From assembly GCA_035578155.1 (NCBI GenBank), contig JAPWDM010000007.1, positions 36,492,413-36,556,412 on the forward strand: a stretch of 64,000 nucleotides of DNA. The letters are read 5' to 3'. The notes under the pieces are model-generated. The model searched no databases. It saw only the letters and a list, made by a program, of their open reading frames with translations, and had not been told where the DNA came from. Position 1 is the stretch's first letter; the number at the start of each line of letters is the position of its first letter. Shown here piece by piece: positions 23,446-34,910 of the stretch. This DNA is from Brachynemurus nebulosus. Lineage: Eukaryota > Arthropoda > Insecta > Neuroptera > Myrmeleontidae. The translations under genes and the position numbers were made by a program.

Positions 23446-24280
23446 GTTACTTGACCTCATTGTCAGATTTCAATTATTGAATTATTTGGAGGTATTTTGG
23501 AGTAATCTACCAATACTTTGCAATTGACTAAATTTATTAAATTTTCAAAATAATTACCGTCTTATGTCACCTTGATGCAATTAAAATACGAAAAATGCCC
23601 AAAACTGATGTTAAACCGTGGAGCAGTTTAAACGACTTAAAGTTGTTTTTCAGACAAAATTAGTCATTAATCGAAAATATTGAGCATACAGTAGAAACTT
23701 TTAGTCCAATTTATGAATAAAGTAATCTATGCAATTTTTCAAAAACGATGTTTTGTTTTGAATTTAATTTCTGACTGAATAATCATAATGTGTTAATCAT
23801 ATAAAAGTGAAAAATCATACAAATAGATAATTTTTTAGTTTTCATCTTTCGAAGTCCAGTAAATAGTATGGAAAAATTATTAAATTAGTCATTTCAATCA
23901 TTTAGTCGAGGGTAAAGTATTCGATTAAACTGATTAATCGATTAGTCATCCAACATCATTAGTACGTACAGTATATTCGTGTTCGTTCAGTTTCGTCCGT
24001 GTATTCGTTAACCGTCGTGTTCGATGAGTGCACATGTTTCTTTTAATGCTGAAGAAACTAGTTGATTCAACACCCATCTCTAGAAACCAAAGTGGAGTCG
24101 ATATCCTTCAGAATAATATCAATATCAATAATTTCTATCTGGAATAATCTCATATTTGCAACAAGAGTAACGTAATTTCATTATTCTCGAATTCTAGTTG
24201 ATGTATTCGATTAATTCTGTATATCGTTCAACCACAAGAGACTCAACATTGTTAAAAATTTGCTACAATTATGACCATAC

Positions 24281-24472
24281 CTGTTCCGTATAGTGTTGTT
24301 GACTCTGTTGACATGAACTGCACTCATGGCAATCACCGGTCGCACCACTCATCGTGCCATTATTTGTCACCAACGGTGTGCCGGCATTCTCCATTTGAAT
24401 ATTGGACGCGGTGGCGGCAATTCCGTCACTCATACTACTCCCACCGCTGCTACTTTTTCGTGCCATTAACTC
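24281..24472 (-). CDS. Internal exon of the minus-strand gene, Ser/Thr/Gly-rich
   Basis: Bounded on the minus strand by a good acceptor (GTCTCTGCTGTGTTTCAG) and the donor GAACAG-GTATGG. It is exactly 64 codons, phase 0 at both ends, starting GAGTTAATGGCACG. It encodes ELMARKSSSGGSSMSDG, then a polar stretch (NIQMENAGTPLVTNNG), then CHECSSCQQSQQHYTEQ. Two Cys pairs (CxxC with a preceding His) sit close together, but there is no recognisable zinc-binding fold. Exit phase 0 matches the entry of 15640-16025. An in-frame methionine lies at residue 3, but a clear acceptor before it argues against a first exon. I do not recognise this segment by itself. Its link to a PDZRN3-like protein rests on its partners. 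Confidence 0.75.
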
Positions 24473-25526
24473 CTGAAACACAGCAGAGACAACAAAAATA
24501 ACGAATGAGGAATTTCAAAACAATATATCATCTTAATCCCGGGCACTAAATAAGATTTACATTTAATTAAAAGAAAAAAATTAGCTTTGTCTTTTTTTAT
24601 ATTTTTTATTTTGTTTTGGTGTCGTCACCAAAGTTTTTTCATTTTTTTTGTTTTGTCTAAATTGAATTATTCTGTTCTCAACTGTCAACTTATAAGAAAA
24701 TATAATTATTTTTCACTGTAAATTATGTGGAGAAAAGATGGAAGGCTTATAGAAACAGATAAATATTATTTTTTTTTAAAGTTTCGTTTTTTTTTTGCTT
24801 ATTCGAAGAGCTTTGTTTTAATCTGTTATCACACTTTTTTTTAGTTGGTATAATTTATTATATATGCAGATTTTGATAACATGAATTTATGTAGTGGCTT
24901 GTTTGGGTGTGTTAAGTATTCGGTACGGTTGGAACGTAACCGGAGCAGGTGTGCTTTGTCGAGTGGATACGTTTTAAATAATTTTTTTTAAGCTCTGCTA
25001 AGGCTGACCGTCGTGGCATAACGAAGCGTAAGAAAAGTGCTAGATTAACATTTTTTTTTTCTGAGGGGAGGAGAATTTCGAGTCACATTACGATGGGAAG
25101 ATATTGAGGCTCCTTTTATTGTTTTCCATTTTTAAGTCTCGTTTACGAAGTAGATACTGAGTTTCAAAGTGGCGAATAACTAATCCAAAAATCTGAAAAT
25201 ACTATAGATATTAACACACTCAATTAATTTTCAGAGATATTTTCGGACTACCAGATTTCCGAGCATTCAAGTCCAAATCATTAAGGGGAAATTCGGAATC
25301 TGGATTCGGGAGTTTTTTTCACAAGGAGAATATTGATCTATATTTTATTCACCGTGACCTTAAATTATTTAATTAAGCGGAGGCAGAAGTCTTTCATTAG
25401 AGCTATCGTGCGGGGTATCGTCAGAAAGATCTTGTAAAGTGAAGTTTCTTCAACAGGTTTTATTTTGAAACCTTGTTTAGGAAGTAGTGATTTTCAATGT
25501 TTCCTACTATGACAGTTATGTGCAAG

Positions 25527-26368
25527 TTAAGGGGATGGTAACGTATTAATATTTTTTATTTCTCATTTTTTTTTATTGTTTCACATGATTGTACAACATC
25601 TTAAGATTGTTGTGTCAAAATTTGAAACAAATCGGAGTAAAACTAAGATATACAACTTGGAGCGTTTATTGCTCCGATACGTTTTTGTATCCCCTCGGAA
25701 TCCCTGAATCTTTTATTCACGGATGGGTCTTTGTAAATATACTAATGTATACTATAACCAATGACATAAGTGTGAAAAAATTTTTCATATATAATTTTAG
25801 ATTTTCAGGTATACAAAACTTTAAAGCGATTTTCTGCCACTTGTCATTTTTGAAACCGGTGAACAGTTTAAATCAAAATCTAGTCTACCGATTGTTTTGA
25901 AATTTTGTATACAGCTTCGTTACATAAATGACCAGGTATCCCTGGGAGCTTTTTTTTTATTTTTCATAATTATTAATTTTACAGTAACAAATAGGTTTAT
26001 TTTTTAGACGAAAATCGGTGTTTTCACTTCTGTCACCAAAGAAAAAAAAATCGAAAAAAAATTCCTCCTAGGGATAGCTTCGGAAAGAGGTTATGTAATG
26101 ATATCATTCAGTTTTTTTTTATTTCGGATGATCCATTCATGAGTCATATTGTTCACCGACAAACAACTTTTTTTCGCGGCGCCTCCGAAGAATTGCTGCT
26201 GTTGGCCTAATTATTTATATTTTGTTTTAAAAAATTAAGGAAATACTGTTCGTATGTTATACTATAATGTTACGATCGATTAAATAAATTTTGTGTTACC
26301 TGTAGCGTCTGAAAAAATTCCTAAAAATGGGCCTTTTTTATGCCGAATTAACGTTACCATCCCATTAA
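25527..26368. mobile_element. TTAA-flanked element with GGGATGGTAACGT ends
   Basis: TTAAGGGGATGGTAACGTAT at 25527 and, inverted, TTAATGGGATGGTAACGTTA at 26349-26368. TTAA at both outer edges suggests piggyBac-type insertion. A 103-residue frame at 25589-25900 is unrecognised and probably non-coding. Confidence 0.75.
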
Positions 26369-27072
26369 ACTGAGGCTCAACAGTAGAAAATGTACTTAAA
26401 CGCCCTATAAAAAAAAAAACTCTAGCCACTGAAGAACCCTATGTTAGTGCACGTCCGACACACTCTTGATGAATTTACATTTTTTTTTCAACACACGCTG
26501 GAAAATATTATATGAAATTAAATACCATAGTGGCCGGGTATAGAATTGTGCGGTCCGAATGATAATTTATCAAAATGCATACTTTCTTATCATTCCCGTT
26601 TTGAACTGTTCACGAACCGTTCCGAACCTATTCATCACCCACATGAAAATCAAATGTTTTTGTTTTCTTTTCTTGTTTCCGTTGTAGCCTTAGGGAACTG
26701 TTTAGTCGATATCTATCCGGTATGCCTGTACGGCAAATAAAATGCTACACCGTCATATCAGTGAGAACAATATGAGTGAGTGAATGGGATCAACCCGTGC
26801 CAACGAGCAGTGTGTACAACTTCGTGATTTCTCTCTTAAAAACACCATTTATATTTAATAGAAAAATATATCGCTTTTTTTCTGTATGTTTTAAACGTAC
26901 ATTATGCGTAATATCGTAAAAAAATTACGAGAAAATTCTCATTGCTGCAAAAATTATTTGAGGCTGTATTCTACTCGAAAAATTTGAAACAATCGATATT
27001 TTGCATATTGGTATAGTTTAGTTTACACCTTGAAGAATATACACCGAAAAGGAAATTTTAAAATTTTTGAAG

Positions 27073-27118
27073 AATTGTTACTTGAAAATGAGTTAATTAC
27101 TCGAAAGCTAGCTCGTAA
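27073..27118 (+). ncRNA. Degenerate hammerhead-like motif
   Basis: TGAGTTAATTACTCGAAAGC then TAGCTCGTAA is nearly identical to 57033-57063. Stem III here is intact (GC-TA-GC) and the TTAC/GTAA base of stem I is kept. The catalytic CTGATGA is changed to TTGAAAA, so it should be inactive. Probably a Penelope-like element relic. Confidence 0.5.
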
Positions 27119-27335
27119 CCGAAGAGTTTAATTTAGTAAAAAGTAACCTTCAAAAACTTAAATTTTTTTTTTTTTCATAATCTTTTTGTACCTTCTCAAA
27201 ATATCAATAAAAAATAAACGTCTCTAGACTAAAAAATGGCGCCCTAATGTTTGTAAAAGTTTCCAGCTGCTTCTACTTAACTGAAGAATTATCCTAAGCC
27301 TATAAGAAATTTAAAAAAAAAATTTTCTTGCCATT

Positions 27336-27790
27336 TTAACACTATGAGGCCCGAGCACTTTCATAGTAAACTTCCCCGGAAGCCGGCAATATTTGAAAAA
27401 AAACTTTATATACAAATACATAAAATAAAATGATTCAAACACTGAATAGATTAACACAGTTCAACATGTATGTGTAAAATTGTAAACATACGTACGTGGT
27501 ACGTATATACTACATATACACTGACATTCAGATCAATTTTATTTAAAAATATAAATTATATTTTTTATGTATTTTTTGTTTATCTTAAAATTTTTTATAC
27601 ATAGAAACCAAAAGAGTAGTGTGTGTTGGTATGTATTTGTGTGAGTAGGAACACATCCGTCTGATGAATGATGATAAACATCGCACACATAATGCGTAAC
27701 CAACTAATCAACTAATCATTGATCGCGGTCGGCCTCTGGAGATGTTGTGTTTGGTTTCGGATGTCGAAGCCATGGGACTGAATGTGTTAA
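27336..27790 (-). mobile_element. TTAA-flanked MITE (piggyBac type), copy 2
   Basis: Inverted relative to 8251-8721, with TTAA at 27336-27339 and 27787-27790. Ends are TTAACACTATGAGGCCCGAG and, inverted, TTAACACATTCAGTCCCATG. Ends and centre are conserved, and the long AT-rich middle differs. Confidence 0.75.
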
Positions 27791-28708
27791 TAGCACGAAT
27801 ATTATAATTGTACAAGATAATTAGACTTAATAATTGAGTCTTAACAGCTTAATATTTGCTCGTCAAAAAGATATTACCTGCATTATTTCTTTAATTAAGT
27901 TTAAATAATAATTTGAAACATTTAAAAGATACAAATTTATATAAATAATAACAAAAACACTATATTTAGAAGTCTCAGCACGATCCCAGGCAATTCTAAA
28001 ATAAAAAAATTCTTAGTATACAAAAATTAATTTAATCGTATAATTATACTGAGTCGTTTAATATTATTGGTCTATTAAAATATAAACGCATCTTAACTGA
28101 CTTAAGTTATTGCAACAAATTAGTTACATTATTTGTGTGTATTACATTTAAAATAATATTATTGTATTTTAAAAGGACGTTATTTTTATGCTTTTTCGCA
28201 TTTTATTTATTCCAATTGATTTCATTCGTACAACATTCAATTGCCCGGCTGGCCTGCTAGCCCCTAGAGAAGTGTGGGCTTAATTGTGCAAGGTTCTTAT
28301 TTACATATTATTGTATTTATAATTTGATTTTCTTGTCTCGGCTGTTTAATATGAACGGGTGTCACAGATTTAGTCATACGTATCCGCATTGTTCACAAAT
28401 CATTTGCATTTTTGATAAGTATAATTAGAAGTTTCAACGTAAGCGAAAACCGAATTTTCTCATTTTAGTGACCCTTTGACGTCACTAGATATACTGAATT
28501 ACACAGGCCTGCAAAATTAAGGTCATAAAAAACTTTTTTAATGTTAATAGGTGATCTTTATATTTTTTTGGGTGCTAAATCCAAATTTGAATTTCATTAT
28601 TTTGTATCATCCACAGTTTTGTCACATTTTGGCTATGTCAGATTTAACGAAATATGCTAATATTCTATAAGAGTGAAAAAAAATAACTTGTACAAGACAA
28701 ACAGAGCT

Positions 28709-29281
28709 TTATTTTAACACACAAAATATATTTTTATTCCTAATACTAAGTTTTATGAAGGTTTTAAGAGTCCATGGGCTTATATTTTCTTTCTCTCTTT
28801 TCTTTGAAGCTTCGGATGTGGCTTTTTTTCTGTGTGCCGCTTGGTGACTTTCTCGGTGAAAGGACCAACAGTAATCTCGCATCATCCTGGTGTTCCAACG
28901 TCCCTGATAGCGTTTTTCCATTATCTTGATATCCTGGTGGAAACGTTCTCCTTGTTCCTCACTGACAGCTCCTAAATTGTCCAGAAAGTAGTCTAGCTGG
29001 CTGTTTAAAAAATGAACCTTTAAGCTCGTCAAACATCCCAAATTCTTGAAGCGATTAAGTATATTAAATACAATGGTTATATTATAGTCTGGGTCTTTTT
29101 TGTTACCCAAAAACTTGTTAACAACTTCCTTGAAAGCAATCCAAGTCTCTTTCTCTTTCACTGTTATATGTAATTCAAACTCAGAGTCAAACATCATTTT
29201 TCTTATATCAGGGCCAATGAAGACGCCCTCTTGTAACTTTGCTTCTGATAAATGCGTGAACTTTGAGCAAAGATATTGGAA
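28709..29281 (-). pseudogene. Conserved arthropod repetitive protein, C-terminal fragment
   Basis: An uninterrupted minus-strand frame runs from a stop at 29282-29284 to 28709. It reads KFTHLSEAKLQEGVFIGPDI, then a helical part, then SLKVHFLNSQLDYFLDNLGA, then SEEQGERFHQDIKIMEKRYQ, then GRWN..MMRDYCWS and a basic tail. I recognise the 'HFLhSHLDfFp.NLGavSdEqGERFHQDI..ME.RYqGRW' pattern as one that recurs in many uncharacterised, multi-copy arthropod proteins. Its biochemical role is unknown to me and a transposon origin is likely. The first methionine pair at 29192-29197 lies inside the conserved block, so it is not the true start. The N-terminal part of the family is missing. No inactivating stop lies within the fragment. 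The downstream AT-rich ~200 bases look like its 3' flank. Confidence 0.65.
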
Positions 29282-30459
29282 TTATAAGATATTATATTCA
29301 TTATAAGATATTGGATCGCTGACTTTCGCATATTTAGTATTATATTGATTGGATTAATTTTCTGAACTATTTTTTGAATATAAAGGTTTATGATGTAAAA
29401 TGTAGGGAAATGGTGGGTGATACAGCAATTTTATTGTTATTTTCAGATTCAGCACACTAAAATCCATAAAAATATGGTTAAAGTATTAAAAAAGTTTTTT
29501 AGTCGTTGGCCTGTGTTATTTTCAAGACTAGACAACTCGTTAAGTATGGGTTGGATACGCACTTAAGTTAGTTTCTCAGTGGTTACAGTTAGGGATTGTA
29601 ATACAGTTCAGTATTTCGCAACCGAGGCTTCATAATAAGTGGTTAAATAATTTTTGCTTAATTTCATTTTAAAAGGTCTTTCTAACGATAGGGTTCGTGG
29701 CTTTATTCCTGAAGTTCTCTTAAATTGACGGAGTTTTACTAAGGCAGCATACAAGATTATTAAAAAAATATTCACATATCGATAGATAGCATTAGTTTGA
29801 AAACAATTTTGAAAATCTATGAGAAAATTTATTTGTTAACCAATTTCAAAAACCATCTAAGGAGTTACAACCAAAATTTCAAGACAATTGGAGTTGTTGG
29901 AGTTTCGAGCAAAACGCATATAAAGTTTCAAAACGAGATTATCGTTTTTGCGTGTTTATGCCTATCATCTTTGAGTTATTTATGAAAATATAACTGACCT
30001 AAATGAAAAAAGTTATCAATCAAGGTAGAAAACGTTTTTGAACGTATTGATATTCTAAAACTGAAACACCCTGTACGTTGACCATGGTCGATGAGTGTTA
30101 AGAACAAGTTTATTGTGAACGTTCATACTATTATGTGTGTTATTTCGATAGCGATTTTTCAAGTGGTCGTTTTTTCTCGTTCGCTTTTATGCAGTCACCA
30201 CGGGGTCAACGGCTCTTCTTGACGTACAATACAACAATTTCATCGTTTTCATCGTCCAATATGACAAAAAAGTCATATTTTGTCGATCGAAATATCAATG
30301 ACGATACTTTTTGTTCAATAGCGTTGCGAAAAGAGTAGGGTCCTGTAAGCTTGAGAGCGGGATGGGTTGAGACCGTTTAGCGTACAGCAGATTTAAAGTG
30401 GCCTGGGAGGTTATTTTTGGTTTTTGAATCAAGAGAAATTTGTTAACTTGTTGGGGGAC

Positions 30460-30880
30460 ATATGGTCGAGTAAGTGGTCAAAAAATGACATTTCATATTA
30501 CGCAACCTAATGTCATTCCATCCAATAAATGGCGGAAATGATTCCAGGTTGCAAGAATTCTATTTAAAATTAAAGAAGTGTTTTTAAACATGTGTCTAAC
30601 GCTTAAGAAAGTGTCGATATTTATCTCAATTAGATAGTAGACGAAGTGGTCGCAAAACGACATTTCATATTACACGACCTAATGTCATTCCATCCAATAA
30701 ACGGCAGAAATGATTCCAGGTTGCAAGAATTCTATTTAAAATTAAAGGAGTGTTTTTAAACATGTGTCTAACGCTTAAGAAAGTGTCAATATTTGTCTCA
30801 ATTAGATGGTAGACGAAATGGTCGCAAAACGACATTTCATATTACACGACTTAATATTATTCCAATTAGTGACGGAAATG
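30460..30880 (+). repeat. Satellite-like array, three ~172-bp units
   Basis: AAGTGGTC or AAATGGTC starts near 30473, 30644 and 30816 (periods 171 and 172). Units share ACATTTCATATTAC, CATTCCATCCAATAAA, TGATTCCAGGTTGCAAGAAT and TTTTTAAACATGTGTCTAAC. Units 1 and 2 are nearly identical over more than 100 bases, and unit 3 is diverging at its end. Confidence 0.9.
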
Positions 30881-32182
30881 ATTCTAGGCAACAAAACAAA
30901 ATATTTTGTGTGTTAGAGTCCATGACTGAAAGAATCTGTGTCGACATTTCAATTTACCAAGGTGTAAACATTTGAGGACACGTAATATCACAGGAATGAA
31001 TCGATGGACGAAAAATGGCTGGTTTTAACCCAGTTCTATTGTGAAAAGTTTTTTTTTTTTGTTGCGTATCCAATATTACTGAATATTTTGATCTAACAAC
31101 AAGTTTTAGATTTTAAGCAGATTAAAAAAATAAATAAATATTTACTTTTGAAATTAACTTTTTTGATTCTATAAAATTGTCTACACTACCGTGAAAAAAT
31201 TCGTGACCCACGTGTCAGAATTCTTATAAGCTTGACCCTCTGAATTTGTCGTACTACAGCAGGCCAAAGAGCTTAAACATTTCTTCAATGTTTAAAACTG
31301 TTAGACAGTGTTTCAGAAAACTTACGTGCATCTTTTGTAGTTTTAAATTTTTTGTTGCTTAGCTGTGCAGCTACTAATCTAATAAATTTTGGGGCGAGTA
31401 CGAACTTTTGGTCACATATTTCGATCAGGAAGTTTTCGAACATTTTTTTTATTTCTATATTTGATCTAAATTTTTTTTAACGCAGTGTATTCTCCACGCA
31501 AAAAATAAGCATTTGATAAAAATCGTGACATTAACTCCATTTGCATTGGTCCTCTTTAAAAAAAATACAATTCATAAATTGCCAGTGATTCATTTTTGTA
31601 TGTCATCATTCGATTGCGTGCTCGTCCCATTCCGTCGAATCGTAGCTCGTTTTTGTTTTGTCCGAGTAATTATTGTAAATAAATTTTTATAATTAAATTA
31701 ATCCACATATTCGATTATCGATAAATAATACAAATTCCGTGTTTAATGGAATATTAGCGATTTATATGTTATATTTTGTGAAACACTATCACACTATTCA
31801 TGTATAGTCCAAGGATTGTTCCACATTTTGTCCAAAAAAATGTTAGTTTTTTTTTTTTATTAGGACATCGATGGCCTGGATCTTTTATTCGTTGGATATT
31901 TTTTTGAAAGGATACATATTTTTAATAGAAATTTACGTAATGATAGCTCACCTTCTTTGGTTCTGGTTCCAGGCTAATCCAGTTTTATTCTGGCTGAAGC
32001 ATCCCAGTCTCATAAAGATCTCAGAAATCGAATCAGATCTTTTTTGGTGTACAAGCTTCAAAGAATTCAAATAACATCCATCCAAAATTAAAGTTCATAA
32101 GTGGTAAAACTTTATTGGGGGAGGGGACCTTTTAAAGCACTTACGCTTTCGAAATTCATTGACTGAATTTTAACGTGTACAT

Positions 32183-32495
32183 TTTTAGCGAATTTCCAGA
32201 ATGGAATTCAGCTATTACAGCCACTGTCATGGCGCGACTTGAGCCCGGGACTATGGACGTCTGATGCCCGGAACATGGTTTTTGGGGCATTTTTCCTGAA
32301 AAATAATAGTTTTTGCCAAAGTTTCCCATTGTTCAAAAATTTTTGTGAAATTTTTTTACACCATTGGAAAGAGGAGAAAAAATCACATAAAAAAAGTCTT
32401 TAAACTATTATTCTATGTCAACTAGTTTCCAAGAAAAACTAATTTTTATAAACGGAAATCTTATGCACAATGCTGGGACAGGGGTATTCCATTTT
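32183..32495 (-). repeat. Dispersed repeat, copy B (uninterrupted)
   Basis: Reverse-complement match to 1541-2030. Here CATCAGACGT joins CCATAGTCCCGG directly, without the (TA)n-bearing insert of copy A. Confidence 0.8.
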
Positions 32496-33061
32496 GTTTG
32501 CACAGAGGTGCCTTCTAATAAAAAGTAAAGGCAGATCCATCATATTTCATTCTCGCAGCATAAATTAGACAAAAAATGAATCCAAAGACTTGATCCGTCA
32601 CAGCTGGTTATCACCGAAAACCACGAAAAGGTGCCATGGTTGCACACACATCTAAAAAAATGATCAGCTTCAACATTGGTATGATGGATATACTTAACAG
32701 ATAGTTGGGTCAAGGGAGTTAACACCCTGAAATTCGTTTTAGTAAAATTTTCACCGGTACAAAATTTTTTGAATAAACTGATCAACAACTCCTGGACAAA
32801 TACACAAATTCGCAGACTAGAGTTTAACATACATTCATTAAAATGTGAAATTGTAAATGCACTAAATTAGACAATTTATGTTACGTCGGTACCGGATGTT
32901 TCAATTTTGATGTACATATGTACGACATGCTGTATGATATACATGCATAAATGTTGTAGATATGTATTTATCCAAAACTCAATTAGTTAATTACATAAAC
33001 ACGTTGTTTACTGTTGTTTATATATGGTTTATATGTTTGATATTGAATAAATTTTGTCAAA

Positions 33062-33311
33062 ATGTCTCACACACAGGCGGATTTCTCAAAATTTCTGGTT
33101 AACATGATTCGATTGTTTTATAGGTTAAAACAAGTTCGGGAAATGAATAAGAAAACAATTGGTAAGTAATTATTGAACTTTTATTAAACTAACTTTAAGA
33201 AAGAAAATATTTTTTTACATGTCCTCTTGGGGATATTCGTTAATCTATTTTGTTACAGTATTTTCTTCTACAACTTCCATATTTTTAATTTTATTGAATT
33301 TTCTAGAATAA
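33062..33311 (+). CDS. Candidate two-exon gene for a 50-residue tail-hydrophobic protein (join 33062..33161,33259..33311)
   Basis: Exon 1 starts AAAATGTCTCACACACAGG, a fair initiation context, and encodes 33 residues (MSHTQADFSKFLVNMIRLFY, then a basic part RLKQVREMNKKTI). It stops at ATTG before GTAAGTAATT, a near-consensus donor, in phase 1. A 97-base intron ends TATTTTGTTACAG. Joined to 33259, the frame goes on for 17 codons (VFSSTTSIFLILLNFLE) to TAA at 33309-33311. AATAAA lies near 33488. The N-terminal half is amphipathic and basic and the C-terminal ~17 residues are hydrophobic, as in small tail-anchored or mitochondrial membrane proteins; that is inference. I do not recognise the family. 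Against it: both exons are short, and exon 1 could instead splice to a distant exon. Confidence 0.42.
33162..33258 (+). other. Putative 97-base intron of the small gene
   Basis: GTAAGT at the left, TTTTGTTACAG at the right. The size fits short insect introns. Confidence 0.4.
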
Positions 33312-34402
33312 TCCATTTGCATCAAAAAACAATTCATAATCACCTTTTCGTTGTTTGACGATTGACTCTTTGGTCTCACTGCGGTATCCTCGTCATTTGC
33401 TGAAACTTTGTTGAATTTAATTTTTCGATCTTCGAATTATCTTCAACAGTTTCGTGCAAAAAACAACTGGGAACAGTTGCATTTGATATCAATAACAATA
33501 AAGTGATAAAAAAATATACAAAAAATTTATGAAAAAATTAAAATTTATATGTATTATGTTATCCGTTTATACGTTTAGAGGAATACCCGTCCACGGTAAC
33601 ATCACACACATATGTGACCATTGATCACGATCGATCTCTACGGTTGTTCTGACCATGACAGACATGTCGTGTTATATTACATGGACTGTAAAGTGTTCAT
33701 AGACTCTTTAACTTTCTGTCCATATAAGATCCCTATATTATAAAGAACCCTCGGCGCATCCAACCATTCTGTTTACGTTCATCAACACATACTTTCATTG
33801 AGTAATATTTGTTGTGACGTGGTATAAAATGTTTAGTGATTAATGTAGTTAGCATAATAGTGGCTGGCAGCAGCCTATACGTAACTATTTATTGTATATG
33901 TAACAGTATTTTGAATTATATTACAACACCGCGATGGAAATGAGATGAAAATACAATGAAAACTTTATGTGATAATCAATTTTCACCAATCACTAGTTAC
34001 ACACACATGCATATACTACAACTCGTGTACTGTACGTCTAAAAATCAATACAATATTAAATCATTGCGATATTGTATCATTGGCAGAGGCGTTTTCTGTC
34101 TGTTCCATATAATTTTAATCAGACATCTTTTTCTAATATTTTGTTTGTAATATTGTAAAGACATTCAGACGATATGGTATACGCTAGATTTATTATCGCT
34201 ATCAGTTTGAATTCATTAATCGAATTTGGAATTCAATGATTTTAAAAGCTACGGTTTGTCTAAAAATTTATTATGCATAGGTATGCCATAAAGTGGTTTG
34301 ATCGAATCGGGAATAAGTGAGCATGAAAAAATTGAAAGTGAGTTTCAATTTGCATCTGATTAATCAACAAATAGGGCCGGGACGGTATAATATTTGTTGC
34401 GG

Positions 34403-34700
34403 GCTAGTGTTGAGTTGCACATGTGTGAGTTACTCTAAAAGAGCAAGCAAGAGTTACTCTTACTAGTGTACTCTAAGAGTCACTCGTAGTGGACAGCGAT
34501 AATTTACTTATCAGCTAGCGCTATCCTAAGGAACGTTTCTGTTTTTTGTATCGGTACAATATTTTTTGCGGGCTAGATGGGAAGTAGTAACTTTATCAGA
34601 CTTTTATGCTAGTGTTGAGTTGCACATGTGTGAGTTACTCTAAAAGAGCAAGCAAGAGTTACTCTTACTAGTGTACTCTAAGAGTCACTCGTACTGAGCG
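34403..34700 (+). repeat. ~93-bp unit duplicated at 205-bp spacing
   Basis: GCTAGTGTTGAGTTGCACAT, GTGAGTTACTCTAAAAGAGC and GTGTACTCTAAGAGTCACTC recur almost exactly, starting at 34403 and 34608. The unit is full of short complementary pieces (AGAGTTACTCT, ACTCTAAGAGT). The spacer begins TTTTGTATCGG and includes a second TTTTTTGCGGGCTAG. Confidence 0.85.
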
Positions 34701-34859
34701 GAATCATATGTGCTAGCCAGCACTATTCCAAGCAACGTTTCAATTTTTTTTTTAAGATATATTTCTGTCTACACGTTGCGGAGGGGTGTGGAATATTTCA
34801 CTCGTTTGCTTTAGTGAAAGGATGTAACTGTTTTCGGTAGGTTTCTTACGCGTTTAAAA

Positions 34860-34910
34860 ATGATTTTCAATAAATCATATCCACCAACAACTCGAGTTTT
34901 TCTAGAAACG
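34860..34910 (+). CDS. Weak candidate first coding exon (17 codons)
   Basis: AAAAATGATTTTC opens a 17-codon frame (MIFNKSYPPTTRVFLET) that ends exactly at GTGAGT in phase 0. No partner exon was identified. The chance of such a short match is high. Confidence 0.15.

Larger units (their letters stand above)
16026..24280 (-). other. Intron between exons 24281-24472 and 15640-16025
   Basis: An 8.3-kb intron filled with a dispersed repeat (16.07-16.35 kb), a foldback element (16.35-17.21 kb), the 18.96-20.73 kb inverted repeat, two CTTGGT-rich elements and a TIR element (22.83-23.45 kb). I see nothing recognisable in 17209-18954 or 23446-24280. Confidence 0.65.
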
